From: Antitrichia curtipendula
Taxonomy: Eukaryota > Streptophyta > Bryopsida > Hypnales > Leucodontaceae
DNA length: 64,000 bases
Direction of reading: 5' to 3'
NCBI GenBank assembly: GCA_951230915.1
Contig: OX579634.1
Span: 42,049,570-42,113,569 of the forward strand
Under the pieces are notes generated by a model. It did not search any database. It saw nothing but the letters and a program-made list of their open reading frames with translations, and was not told the DNA's origin. The translations under genes were made by a program, and so were the position numbers. Of this stretch, positions 39,065 to 50,550 are shown piece after piece; position 1 is the stretch's first letter, and each line of letters begins with the position of its first letter.

Positions 39065-40209
39065 AAATACATTTATGATAAAAGAAGGATGCCATCTCAT
39101 GATTTTGTATGAAGTTTGTGACTCCAATAGCTTTGAAAGGGAAAAATCAATATTGCTCATAAATAACACTTGCTCAATAAAACATTAGATGTTTTGGGGG
39201 GCCTCTAGAAGGCCATGAGTTTCTAGATTGTTGGGAATGTCGAAATGGTGCCACATCAGTAATCTGCCATGGTCAAGAAATTGCCACATCAAATAGTAAT
39301 ATTTAATTAAATTTTCAAATTTTTAATTTTAATTTTTTTATAAATAATAATTTTTAAAAAAACTTTTTTTTTTTTAACATTTAAAAGAAAGAAAAAATTG
39401 ATAATCTGACTGTGCTGTCCTGATTCACAGCAAGAGAAACAACCCCAAAACAATCTCTTAGAGACCCCAAAAAATATCTAGTGCAAAAAAACAAAGTCAA
39501 GTGACAATATATTTTGCCACTAGGCAAACTTTCACACCCAAGTGGAACTTTGGAATTTTATCAAATATCGGTAGGTATTTTACGTTACGCCTTTGCAACC
39601 CGTTTTCGAAGGTCCTTTCTAATAATGACATCATTCGAAGAATATACACCTCTCCACAAAGTAGGAAATGGGTTGAATTTGGTCAAGTTTTGGTTGCTTC
39701 TCCCAAGTTGCCTCCCTCCCTCCCATGAAGCCATGAATCAATAGTATCGTAAGCCGTATATTCTTCTTGAAATGGCATGGAATCATGCATCGTGGTCGGT
39801 GTAAGTTATTCAAGAATGTTGATATGTGCATCGGTAGGAGAACAAGCAAAATCTCAAGCAGTAGGGAGAACCTTGGAAACAACGACAATATGTTGTTTAT
39901 ATTATGTTTTGTTTGCCCATTTCCTTAGAATGGTCCCCCTAAAATGTGCAGACCGCATTCATTTCAAGTGGGGGTTGCACCCACCGTACCATGCAGAATC
40001 TTGCGCACCATGGGTTGTCAAATGGCACACGCTGCATGAAATTGGGAATCAACATGACTCCAACAATCGGGTGTGACAAATGCAAAGGGTTTTCCTTGCC
40101 CTTTTTTGGGGGGTTTATAGAATCAAAGCTGACTTCCTTGGCATTGGTGGCCCCATCTGTGTGAAGACTGTTGTAATAAGTTCCTTGCAAGTCCCACCAT
40201 TGTAACTTG
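39065..40209. other. AT-rich DNA, then a short more balanced stretch
   Basis: Poly-T/poly-A runs at 39300-39400. From 39.5 to 40.2 kb composition is more even, with overlapping frames of 70-99 codons on both strands; none is recognisable and none is favoured. Confidence 0.4.
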
Positions 40210-40871
40210 TAAGGTAGGAGGCTCAAAAACCTCTCATCTAAGCAAGGGCTGGTCCGTCTTTTCCATGTATGTATTTCCTTCCATGGGAAAACATTTTTAG
40301 CTCATTTTTCGAGCAAAGAGAAATAATCGTGGAATGTAACAGAAGTGGTTTCATATTTTTCGAAGCATTATTGAATTACTTACGAATTTTCAAACGAGTT
40401 GTGTTCCTAAGCACCTGTTTATGACCACAAGTCTTTCATCAACTGTTCACTTGCAATTTCTAAAGAGAAATGGGGTTTCTTCTTGACTCTTGCAATAAAT
40501 AATATTCCCTTTGTCTCACTAAAAAACTCCAAAAATCTTCCTCATAAGGGATTAACTATATTTTTAGTCTTTGTGCTAGTGATAGATTACATACATTCAA
40601 GAACTAGTAATCCATCCCCTAGATCTATGCAAAATCTCCAGCTTAGGCAACGTTGTTCATGCACCCAAAATCTATGCACAAAGTATCATATTTGAGCATC
40701 GTTTATGAATGTTGTCAACTTGTCATTTCCAATGGTTGGTGGAAACAATGGGATTGTAGAAATATAAGCTTCCAATCTAAATACTACAACAAGGAAACTT
40801 GCCCCTCTTCATAAACAAATTTGCATAGCACCCAAGTGGTCACCGAATCCAACATCAACACAACTATTTAA

Positions 40872-41136
40872 CCCCTAAAGGACCAGCCTGCAAAATTTGG
40901 CAACATTAAAAAATTGGGCAGGTACATGTGGCCATAGATTTACAAGTTTGAGGTTGAAACTTTAATAGAAGTTGTGGACAAGGAGTACCTTTCATTTGAA
41001 CTAAATTTTATGACATTTGGAAATACAAGTCAAAACTTATGACCTAATATGTTACTTTTTTTCTCGGCCGGTCAGTCTGGGCAAATTTTAAAAAATCACT
41101 TTTTTTAGAAACAAAAATTTGAAATTGTTTTTCTAG

Positions 41137-41193
<57 letters not shown>

Positions 41194-41838
41194 GAAATCT
41201 TTTAATCATTCCATTTTGACCAATGAAGCAAAAGTTATGAAGAGTTTTAGTTTGCGGGCAGTTATGGAATCTCTACTCTAAAATAAGCTTTGAAGTCCTT
41301 TATCTTACTCCATTTTCAATATTTTTTGAAAAAAATATAATCATAAGATGTAGATTGTTTATTACAACATTTCAACCATTGGGATTGGCATTTTTCAATT
41401 CCATATCTAAATTCTTAACAATTTTGTATTTTGAATCATTCTCTACTTTGTTCTACTTACTATTTTTTTCCTATATGTTATACAATTCCAAATGATGTGA
41501 AAAATTTTAAGCATGTAGTCAACTTGTCTAGGAAAAAGAATCCAAAGAAGCACCACCATTTTGGAAATTTTTTCATAGAAAAGTGAGCTTCTGAAGTGCA
41601 GCTGCCCGATTTTTTGCAGGGTCAAGAAAACAATTTCAGTGATTTTGAATGCTTATATCTTGCAATCCACGCGGTGGAAAGTTCTGAAATTTTTATCACA
41701 TGTTCTCAAGTCAACATACTACAAGATCCTACGGTTAAATGTATCAAATAAAGTTTTCCTTAAAAAATTCGGTACTTGTACTAAAACTGGCAGTTCTTGA
41801 GCGTTTTCAGTGAAAACATAGTCATGGAACTTTAGGGG
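40872..41838 (-). mobile_element. TTAA-flanked repeat family, element 6 (967 bp)
   Basis: Left CCCCTAAAGGACCAGCCTGC after TTAA (40868-40871), right GGAACTTTAGGGG before TCAA (a mutated TTAA). It contains an expanded (AT)n run. The interior blocks (CAAAAGTTATGAAGAG, TCTTGCAATCCACG, GGATTGGCATTTTTCAATT) match element 1 and others. Confidence 0.82.
41142..41191. repeat. (AT)n microsatellite, about 50 bp
   Basis: Uninterrupted TA dinucleotides inside TTAA element 6. Other family members have only a short TATATATA-type tract here, so it expanded after insertion or in this subfamily. Confidence 0.95.
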
Positions 41839-42216
41839 TCAAGGAAGTAACAAATACAAGGTGACTCATATGGGCAAGGCCAAGCTTGCTAGGAGAGGAA
41901 TGCTCTTTGATTTGCTTGCCACTTATTCCCACAAGGTCACTCAATATGATCAACTCTTACTCAATGGTCAATTTCAGTAAATGGAGCCTTCTAGTGGGAC
42001 ATAAATTGTGCTTGATTTGGGGTTTTTTAGTGAGATAGAGGGAGAACTTTTTGTCTTGGTCCTTTCAATGACTATAGAGGTCAATTTAAGGACCATTTAA
42101 GATCCATTTTAGAGCTAATTATAGGGATGATTCTAAATGCCCGAGCAAATTTTGAACCTCCTACCTTATGCCTTACACCTTTTAGAGATTTTAGTTGGCT
42201 TGTGCTTAATAGCCTT

Positions 42217-42521
42217 TAAGGTAGTCTGCTCTTAAATTGATCTTTCAAGAGCTGATTGCATTTGAGGGGAAGCTAAACTCCTTGAAACAATTTTCAATAA
42301 ATTTTTGTAGGAAGAAAAATGGAACTGTATCTAACACAAGTTGTTTCATATTTTTTGGACCTTCTTAAAATTAGTTACAAATTCTTAAGTTTAAATGCAA
42401 TGGTCACTGAAAGCAACCGTATCTTGAAATGTACATTGTTGGTATATTGAAGAAAGAAAAATGTACCTCTATGTAAGTGGTTGCTTTTAGAGCACAATCA
42501 CTTTTGGAGCACCCTACCTTA
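42217..42521 (+). repeat. TAGTCTGCTC...GAGCACCCTACC repeat, copy 2
   Basis: Ends TAAGGTAGTCTGCTC and the complement of TAAGGTAGGGTGCTCC. Uninterrupted, with GAGCTGATTGCATTTGAGG and AAGCTAAACTCC at the position of the TTAA in copy 1. Its terminal TAAGGTAG relates it to the TAAGGTAGGAGG elements. Confidence 0.75.
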
Positions 42522-43271
42522 GAGTGACTTCCATGTAAGGTGGAAACACTTAAAATCATCAAAATAAGCAATTCAATATAGTTGGAGGCAACTTTTTCTT
42601 TTAAAAAACAACAATTATGTAGTATTGGCAATTGAAAATGATGGATTTTTAAAAGAAAATTATATTTTTTTGAACAAGATATGTAATTTCTATAAATTTC
42701 AAAGTGGAATGCTTTGGACCAGTGAAACTTTGTCACATACTCTACTTGGTTCTAAAACCGATATCTAGAGAAATTACCAGTCAATCAATTGCAAATAAAT
42801 ATGGGAACAATTTAATCACTGTCATGAACACTTTAAATGGAAGTCTACTTATTTAGAGCAATGGATAGAGGGAAGGTTTTGGATGTTTTCACCTTATAAA
42901 ACCAACCAAACATTGCAAAAAAGATGAAAGAGATTTTTAAATCCTAGATGCAAGTGTGCAATATTTACATGAAGAGAACATAAATTGTTGGCTAGCAAAT
43001 TCTTGGGACAAGCTCATAATAAAAAGAGGGAAGACGGAGCTTTTGATTTTTGGAAATGTATTCTTAATAATGGACTTGAATTTTTTGGTTGTTTTTAGTT
43101 TGACAACAAGACAAAGTTATTCCTTAAAATGTACATAGTTTTTTCCTACTCACATAGAAGTGAAAGTATCATAGATGTCGGCGAGGGCAATCCAACTTTA
43201 GAAAATTCAAAACTCAATATTTGATTTGGCACAACATAGAAGTTTGCTAGTACAATTGTGAAACCACTTTA
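42522..43271. other. AT-rich DNA, no gene seen
   Basis: Nothing recognised; a 110-codon minus frame (42404-42736) runs from the repeat at 42217-42521 into this stretch and is unlikely to be a gene. Confidence 0.4.
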
Positions 43272-44448
43272 ACCCCTAAACGGGCCCATAAAGGACCATT
43301 TGTTCCCTCAGGGTCTGGACAGGTTTCTATGACCTCAATTTTTAGTGAATTTTTTTGAGGATGTGCGGTTTTGCAAGAGCTTGTGGATATATAATTTTTA
43401 TTTCAATTAATGCGTAGGAAAAAAAGCTATGGCACAATAAGCCTCAAATGGAGATTGGCATAGCACAAAAAAATCACAAAAAGTGAAAATAAATTAAATT
43501 TTTTTTCCTTAAACTATATAATTTTGTCTACATTTGAAGCTTTGATTCATTCTATTTGCACTTGTGATGAGAAAGTTATGGACAGTCTTAGTTTTTGGGG
43601 CAGTCTAAACATCTTCTTGAAAAAATAACTTATAGGATTCATTTTTTAATGCAATTTTTACAATTTTCAAAAAAAAATGTTAGATAGGGTTGTATTTTCT
43701 TGCTAGAACAATCTCACTTTGGGGATTATTGTATTAGAGCTATTAACGATTTAGTTTTTCCTTCAATCTTGAACCATTACAAAAAATATGAGGCCTCCGG
43801 AAGGCCGTTAAGCCTGGACCCCCGTAGTGATACTACGGAGTTTTTTTCCAAAAAAAAAAATTCAGAAACTGAAATTCTGACGTGGTCGAAGTTCCACGCC
43901 AGCGCTGACGTCAGCGCCACGTCAGCGTGACGTCACTTTTAATATTTTTTTTTGGAAAAAAAAAAAAAAAAAGTTTTTTTTTTTTTTTTTTTTTTTTCCG
44001 CAATATCACCCGCGGGTCCCGAAAATCAGCACTCACGGCCTTGTTGAGGCCTCACATTTTTTGTAATGCTATTTCTATTCAACAATTTTTTAATGAGTGA
44101 AAATTAAGTGTTTAATTCTTGAAAATTTTTTTCAGATTCTCAAGTCAAAAATTCAACATAAAAACTTAGAAAATCAAAATTGATAGTGCAAAAAATTTAA
44201 GTTCAGAAGATTAAAAGTGAAAAAAATCTAATCAAGCAAGGTGCAAAAAAACTTGTTTTCTTCACTTGGGATGCAAATATCTTGCAATCTATGTGGTCAA
44301 AGTTTCTAAAATTTATTGTGTACATTCTTCTACTAGTCTACGGTTAGATATGCAAAAAAAACACAATTTTAAAAGTTTTTTCTCTTTGCAATAGAAGTGG
44401 CAGTTTTGAGAGTGTTTTGATGGAGAAAAGGCCTCGGTCCTTCAGGGG
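43272..44448 (-). mobile_element. TTAA-flanked repeat family, element 7 (1177 bp, carries a MITE)
   Basis: Left CCCCTAAACGGGCCC after TTAA (43268-43271), right GGTCCTTCAGGGG before TTAA (44449-44452). Without the 290-base MITE inside it the length is about 890, normal for the family. Confidence 0.82.
43777..44066. mobile_element. MITE with GC-rich, CGTCA-rich core, copy 1 (290 bp)
   Basis: Ends TTACAAAAAATATGAGGCCT and the complement of TTACAAAAAATGTGAGGCCT. The core carries TGACGTGG (43878), the palindromes GCTGACGTCAGC (43904-43915) and GTGACGTCAC (43927-43936), and long A and T runs. Element 2 shows the undisturbed site (CTTGAACCTACTTCTAC on the complementary strand), so this copy entered element 7 after that element had inserted. 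A clear target duplication was not resolved. Confidence 0.85.
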
Positions 44449-44484
44449 TTAAAGTAGTATTTATGCTACACTTATGTAATTTGA

Positions 44485-44632
44485 TACGTGCACCTATAAT
44501 TGTCATTGCCAAAAATACCTCACCTACACTTGGACCAAAAAATGATACTGAAATGTAAATATTGATTACAAAAGATGTGCACAATTAAAACTTGAGAGCT
44601 TTTGATAGTCCAATGTTGATTTTTGACACACC
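44485..44632 (+). repeat. ACACCTATAAT-type dispersed repeat, copy 2 (partial)
   Basis: GCACCTATAATTGTCATTGCC and AAGATGTGCACAATTAAA match 33265-33595. The copy stops where TTAA element 8 begins. Confidence 0.5.
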
Positions 44633-44636
44633 TTAA

Positions 44637-45520
44637 CCTCAAAACTGCCATTTCTATAGCAAAGAGTAAAAAAAATTGAATTTTTTTTTTAACATTAAAC
44701 CATAGGATCTCACACCTAACTAGTACTCCGTATAAGAATGTGTGGAAAAAATTTCAGAAATTTTGACTACATAGATTGCAAGATATCTGCGTTTAAAGTG
44801 AAAAAATAAGCTTTTCAGCACATTGTGGGACTAGATTATTTGACTTTCAACCTTCTTGAGTTAATTTTTTGGCACTACAGATTTTTGAGCTTTAAATCTT
44901 TATTGTAGGGAGTTGAGTTGAGAGTCTAGGGGAAAAAAACAACTCAAAAAAATTTAATTTGTATTCTTTAAAATGTTATTAAATAGAAGTAGGTATAAGA
45001 TAGAAAGAAAATCTAAATTATTAATATCTCTGAAATGGAATTAGAATGCACTAATTTCAATGGTGAGATTGTTTTAGGAAGTAAATTAAACCATGTGAAA
45101 TTTATTTATTTGAAAAATTATAAAAATTGCATATAAAAATGAATCTTGCAAGTTATTTTTTCAAAAATATGCTATAATTGCCCAAAAAACAAGATTGTCC
45201 ATAACTTTCTCATAAAAAATCCAAATGGAATGAATCAAAGTTTTTTATGTAGAAAAAAACATAATCTATGAGAGAGGAAAAACTCAAAAAAAGAAATCAA
45301 ATTTAGAATTCTTGTTTTGTTGCCCCCTCTCCCTTGTTTGGAGCTTATTTGGGCATAACTTTTGTTCCTAGTCACCAATTGAAAAAAAACTTATTCCCAT
45401 GAAGCTAATCAACTTTTCTATCTTCAAAAAAAGTTTCAAAAAATCATGACAAAAATTCAGCCCATAGATACCTACCCAAAATTCCATTTGTCCCCCGAAA
45501 GAACAATGGTCCTTTAGGGC
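44637..45520 (+). mobile_element. TTAA-flanked repeat family, element 8 (884 bp)
   Basis: Left end is shortened: TTAA (44633-44636) is followed by CCTCAAAACTGCC, so the outermost 30-40 bases are lost. Right GGTCCTTTAGGGC before TTAA (45521-45524). Interior ATTTCTATAGCAAAGAG and TTTTGTTCCTAGTCACC match the family. Confidence 0.78.
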
Positions 45521-45524
45521 TTAA

Positions 45525-45909
45525 CTTGAGGATTTTTTAGATTTCATTTTGAAATTGGTACATACTACTAAATACTTTATAATTGGAAGAAAATTGTAAG
45601 AAAAAGTGTGAACATGTTTATTGAATACCTTGAAATCAAAATAAAGTAAAATAGCAATCAAAGTTTTTCTCTAAGAAATATTGTGTTCTCATGTTTAGTT
45701 TCAATGTAAACAAGGGCAAGGCTTGAAATAATCAACTACAAAGTGGATTAAAAAAAATTGCCCTTTTTGGCTATGATTAGCTTACTTTTATGGTCCTTTA
45801 GTGTTGGAGTCATCAATAATCTAGACTCAATTGTATTGTACATAGACTTGCAAGTGGGCATTTAGGCCCAATGGGCACTCTCAATCATCCTAGCCTTTCA
45901 TGCGTCGCT
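45525..45909. other. AT-rich spacer between TTAA elements 8 and 9
   Basis: Nothing recognised in this 385-base gap. Confidence 0.4.
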
Positions 45910-45913
45910 TTAA

Positions 45914-46839
45914 CCCCTAAAGTCCCAAGGCCATTTTCCCATCAAAAATCATTCAAAACTGCCATTTCTAGAGCAAAGAGCAAAAACTAAAATTAATGTT
46001 TTTTTTTTTGCATATTTAACCGTAGGATCTTGTACTAGATTAGTATAAGAATGTGTAGAAGAAATTTCAGAAATTTTGACCATGTAGATTGCAAGATATT
46101 TGCATTTAAAGTGAAGGAATCTAATTTTTTTACGCCTTGCTCAACTACATTTGGAGGCTTTGAACCTTTTTAACTTCAAATTTTTGTTCTAATAATTTTG
46201 AATTTCTAATTTTATATGATGAAAAATTGAGTTGAGAATCTAGGAAAAAAAAATTTAAGTAGAAACACTTAGTTTTCACTCATTAAAAAATTGTTAAGTA
46301 GAAGTAGGGTCAAGATTGAAGGAAAAATTTCATCATTAATAGCTCTAAGATAGAATTGAAATATACTAATCTCAATGGTGAGATTGTTCTAGCAAGAAAT
46401 CTTGACCTTATGAAACTTTTTTTATTTTAAAATTGTTAAAATTGAGTTCAAAAATGATTTCTACAAATTATTTTTTCAAAAAGATGATCTAATTGCTTGA
46501 AAAATAAGATTGACCATAACTTTTGCATAACAAATACAAATGGAATGAATCAAAGCTTTCCATGTAAATAAAAATAAAATCTTTATGAAACAAATTTTTA
46601 AAAATTTTATTTTAAAGTTTTTTTGAGGATTTGTTTCTGCCCGCCAAACTAAAATTTGGGATTTTTGTGCCATGACTTTTGCTCCTGGGCACTGATTGAA
46701 ATGAAAATTAAATTTTTGGAAAGATAATGTGATTCTCTATCTTCACAAAAAAATTCAGAAAATTCCAAAAAATATTGAGACCGTAGGAGCCTGCCCAAAA
46801 TCCATTTTGTCCCCCGAGGGGACAATGGGACTTTAGGGG
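45914..46839 (+). mobile_element. TTAA-flanked repeat family, element 9 (926 bp, best-preserved ends)
   Basis: Left CCCCTAAAGTCCCAAGGCC after TTAA (45910-45913); right GGGACTTTAGGGG before TTAA (46840-46843). The two ends match perfectly for CCCCTAAAGTCCCA. Full interior set: CTGCCATTTCTAGAGCAAAG, ATTGCAAGATATTTGC, CATAACTTTTGCATAAC, TTTTGCTCCTGGGCAC, GGAGCCTGCCCAAAATCC. No coding frame. Confidence 0.88.
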
Positions 46840-46843
46840 TTAA

Positions 46844-47518
46844 TCAACCCAAGTTCAAGTAAAGGTATAAAACCGTTCAAGCCTTGCCATGATGTAGCTT
46901 TGCATACATCCAATGTCCATATAGACCTCAATTCATCTTATATTATTGTTGCATGTGATGAAGCCATCTATAATTCACAAAGTTGTCCAAGACTTTCAAG
47001 TGTTTGGGAGGTTTGACGAGAAATTTGAACAAACTTTTTCATAATTCTTCAAATTGTATTTTTTTAAATTGTTCTTCAATATGTGTTCTTTCTGGGACTA
47101 TATGATTTTCAAATTAAAAATTGCTTACTCCATATTTATATCTTCAAAATCTCCCATGCGTATTTGGCCATTTATTGCACCCACAAATATTTACAAGGGA
47201 CATTTAGTGTTACCAAGATTTGATACATCTGAAACCAATTTGTTGTTCTACAATTTCAAATTCCACAAGATAGTAAGGTAGATGACCCATCTCCAATCAC
47301 TTAAGTAATTTTGCATATCTATAGTATGGGTATGGTGAAGGAAAAAGTTTCTTCATTTAGAGAAATAAATTTTAGATGGAAGTCATATTTTTGTACATTT
47401 TTTTCCTCAATAACAAAAATACTACGAATTCTTTTTATGAAGATTCCATTTAATCTATTCTTGTTATATAAGTCACCATATTTCCAACCATATGTTAATT
47501 ACAAAATCAACAATGCAT
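46844..47518. other. AT-rich DNA, no gene seen
   Basis: Frames of 75 and 89 codons at 47054-47281 and 47311-47580 are Phe/Ile/Lys-rich and unrecognised; the second runs into a foldback repeat. Confidence 0.4.
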
Positions 47519-47736
47519 CAATTAGACAGACTGGAAATAGGACTTCCAATGGTTTAGGTGATAGCTCATCCAAAACATGAGCAATAGATTGAAGCATTGT
47601 TAATTGTGGCTTTCATTGTACATTTTGTGATCATTATATGTTTTTAATGTATACCTCCCTGACATTTCTATTGCTCATGTTTTGCATGAGCTGTCATCTA
47701 AACCAATGGAAGTCCTATTTTTAATTTGTCCAATTG
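47519..47736. repeat. Foldback element, 218 bp, arms about 69 bp
   Basis: Left CAATTAGACAGACTGGAAAT and right the complement of CAATTGGACAAATTAAAAAT continue inward through AGGACTTCCATTGG.. and CATGAGCAATAG. The short centre is AT-rich. MITE-like; no target duplication resolved. Confidence 0.8.
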
Positions 47737-47961
47737 AAAACATAACAGTTTAACTTGCAAAAATAGGTCTAATTGAAAATGGGTTGGCAATTAAACTTTT
47801 GTATTAGAGAAGCCGGCAATTTAAGTCACAGAAAAAAAACATTTGGCCCAATACATAAGGGAAAAGTGAAATCCAAGCTATATTTGAAAACTATAATAAA
47901 CATTATTCAAGGTGAATTTTTTTTCCATGTACCTTAGTTACAATCTCAGGTCTTCAGGAGG

Positions 47962-49090
47962 CAAGGTGGGAGGTCTAGAAAGCGTGCCTTTAAGAGCTCA
48001 TCACATTTGAAAAAAAGCCAATTAACCCCTAAAGGACCATTGTCCTTTCGGGAGACAAATGGGATTTGGAGCAAGTACATATGGGCTGAATTTTTGTCAT
48101 GATTCCAAAAAAAAAAATTTTGAACATAGAAAAATTGATTAGCTTTAGGAGAATATTAATTTTTTTCAAATTAGTGCCCAGGAATAAAAGTTATGCCCAA
48201 ATAAGCTCAAAACACGAAAGGGGGACAACAAATTTAAAAAATAGTTGATTTAATTTATTATTATTTTTTTTTTCTCATAGATTATATTATTTTCTACATT
48301 GAAAGCTGTAATTCATTCCATTTGAATTTGTTATGAAAAAATTATGGATAATCTTGTTTCTTGGATAATTAGAACATCTTTTGGAAAAAATAACTTGTAG
48401 AATTCTTTTCTAAATGCAATTTATACAATTTTAAGAAAAAAAGCTCCACATTATTTAGTTTGCTTGCTAGAATAGTCTCACCATTGGGATTAGTGTGTTT
48501 TAATTTCATTTTAGAGATATTAATAATTTAGATTTTTCTTCTATTTCATACCTACTTCTACTTAGTAATTTTTTAAAGAATAAAAATTAAGTTTTTTGTA
48601 TTCCCCAACCCCAACCCCCCAACCCCCTTGACTTTCAACTCCACTCCCCACAATAAAGATTCAAAGCTCAAAACTCTATTGTGCAAAGAATTTAATTTAA
48701 GAAGGTTCAAAGTCAATTAATCTAATCCTGCAATGTGCTGAAAAACTTGTTTTTTTCACTTTAAACACAAATATCTTGCAATCTCTATAGTCAAAATTTC
48801 AGAGATTTTTTCCACATATTTTCATACTAGTAGGGGTAAGATCCTATGGTTAGATGTGCAAAAAAAATAATTTTCAGATTTTTTAACTCTTTGCTATAAA
48901 GATGGCAATTTTGAGTGTTTTTTGGTAGAAAAAAGGCCTTGGTCCTTCTGGGATTAAACTCCCATCAAAATATTTTTTCAATAAATTTGTGTAGAAAGAA
49001 AAATGGAATTGATATCCAAGTTGTTTCATACTTTGTGGACCTTTGCAAAATTAGTTACTAGTTTCTGAAAATGACACAATATTCATTATT
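47962..49090 (+). repeat. TAGTCTGCTC-type repeat, copy 3, occupied by TTAA element 10
   Basis: The left part reaches AAGAGCTCATCACATTTG, AAAGCCAATTAA; the right part resumes TTAAACTCCCATCAAAATAT, then AAATGGAATTGATATCCAAG and GTTTCATACTTTGTGGACC. These are contiguous in copies 1 and 2, so the host sequence was split exactly at TTAA. Confidence 0.8.
48026..48953 (-). mobile_element. TTAA-flanked repeat family, element 10 (928 bp)
   Basis: Left CCCCTAAAGGACCATTGTCC after TTAA (48022-48025), right GGCCTTGGTCCTTCTGGGA before TTAA (48954-48957). The host repeat at 37615 has a single TTAA here, which proves a TTAA target duplication. The interior has the family blocks in reverse order relative to element 9. 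Confidence 0.92.
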
Positions 49091-49897
49091 CCTTAAATGT
49101 CCAAGATCTTTTTTGAGCTTTTTGGAAGTTGCTCAAAATTGAACAAAAAGACAACATTTTGATTAGTTTTATCAATCATTTGTGAATTGTAACCATGCAA
49201 ATTCAAACTAGACATATTAGAGATTACATAGGAAAAGAAACACAACAATGACTTATGGATTGAAAGATAGTGATGTTTGATCATGGGCGTATTAAAATTG
49301 TGAAAGTAATTTAAAGTCTTTCAATCCTCTTTTTACATGTCAAGTCTAAAAAATTGGTCACCAAAAAAATATGAGGTTAAGGGACATAACATGTATAACC
49401 CCAATCAATTTACAATTTTTCAAAGTTAACTCTACAATTTTACTCAATGAATTTCCAATGTGATTTCTTCTCTAAGATCTCGTGTATTTTTTTAATTTTT
49501 AATTTTTGAACAAATGGGAGACCCATTGCATGTATTTGATGCTCATTTCCAAAAACCCTCAACACTAGATAATCAAGATTTGCAATGAACACCTGTACAC
49601 AAAATCTTGAATAGAAAAATCATAATCATCCATTTTTAAAACCGGATTTTTAGTACTAAAAATAGACTTCAAATAGAAATTTCCAGAAAAATAAACTACT
49701 AAAAATAATAATTGGGGTTAGATTACATTTAATTTCAAAACATTGTTGACACCAGAATTTGGTGCCTCGGGCATTTAGGGGTTAAAAGCGTTCAACTCAT
49801 GAAAAGTAGAAAACCTCCTGAAATGTCCAAAACAATACTGATACAATTGGAACAATGAAGAAAGTAAAACGCCCCTCTATAATGACGCTTTCAGAGG
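49091..49897. other. AT-rich DNA with one orphan TTAA-family end
   Basis: GCATTTAGGGG followed by TTAA at about 49771-49785 looks like a right end of the TTAA family, but I could not define its left end. No gene seen. Confidence 0.4.
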
Positions 49898-50550
49898 TAA
49901 GGTAGGAGGCTCTTAAATCGTGCACCTAAGTAGAAAGAGAGCTCTGTACAGAAGTGTGTGCATCTGTTGATGTTGTGAAAATTTTAGGACATGCACAAGT
50001 GAGAGGATTTGAATGAACTTTTTAAGAATTTTTTGAGTGCAGCTGAATTAAATAGGGAATTTCAAACAGACATGGCTGTAGGGCGCTATTTGAGTTCCTA
50101 GGCTACAGTTATGACAACTGCAAGCATGCCTTTGCTCATGACAACTGCATCCAAAAAATAATGCAACGTATGTCTTGATTGGTTCTCTGACGTCCTAAAA
50201 GCAAGCGCTTATTATTCTAAAAACATCCAATGACTCGTCATAAAAGGCATACCCTTTGGAAAGCCTTAGAAATCCTATGTCTTAGTCTGTAGTGAAAAAA
50301 TGACACTATAGTACTCATTGTAATGAAGTATATTGGCTTTTTATGCTCATTCTAATATGAACTAGGAGAATACCAAATTCCGCTTAAAACAGTACCAATG
50401 CTAAGGTCTTAATTGTTTCAAAATCATGCATGTTGATTGTCCTTTTCTGAATAATAAAAGCATCTGTAGTTTCAGAACTGTCACGATTGATTTTAACCCC
50501 CTATACGGTCGATTGTAAATGACCATCGAAAATTCGAGCCTCCTACCTTA
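49898..50550. mobile_element. TIR element (TAAGGTAGGAGGCTC ends), 653 bp
   Basis: Left TAAGGTAGGAGGCTCTTAAA and right CGAGCCTCCTACCTTA are inverted copies of 15 bases. Same ends as 40210-42168. Non-coding. Confidence 0.75.

Larger units (their letters stand above)
40210..42168. mobile_element. TIR element (TAAGGTAGGAGG ends) carrying TTAA element 6
   Basis: Left TAAGGTAGGAGGCTCAAAA and right TTTTGAACCTCCTACCTTA are inverted. Removing the nested element leaves about 990 bases. The same ends bound 49898-50550 and a single end occurs at about 58699-58714. No coding frame; superfamily unassigned. Confidence 0.65.

Noticed and set aside
43857..44000. Poly-A tail of a retroposon
   Set aside because: The A and T runs are internal to a terminal-inverted-repeat element present in two copies with GC-rich sequence on both sides.
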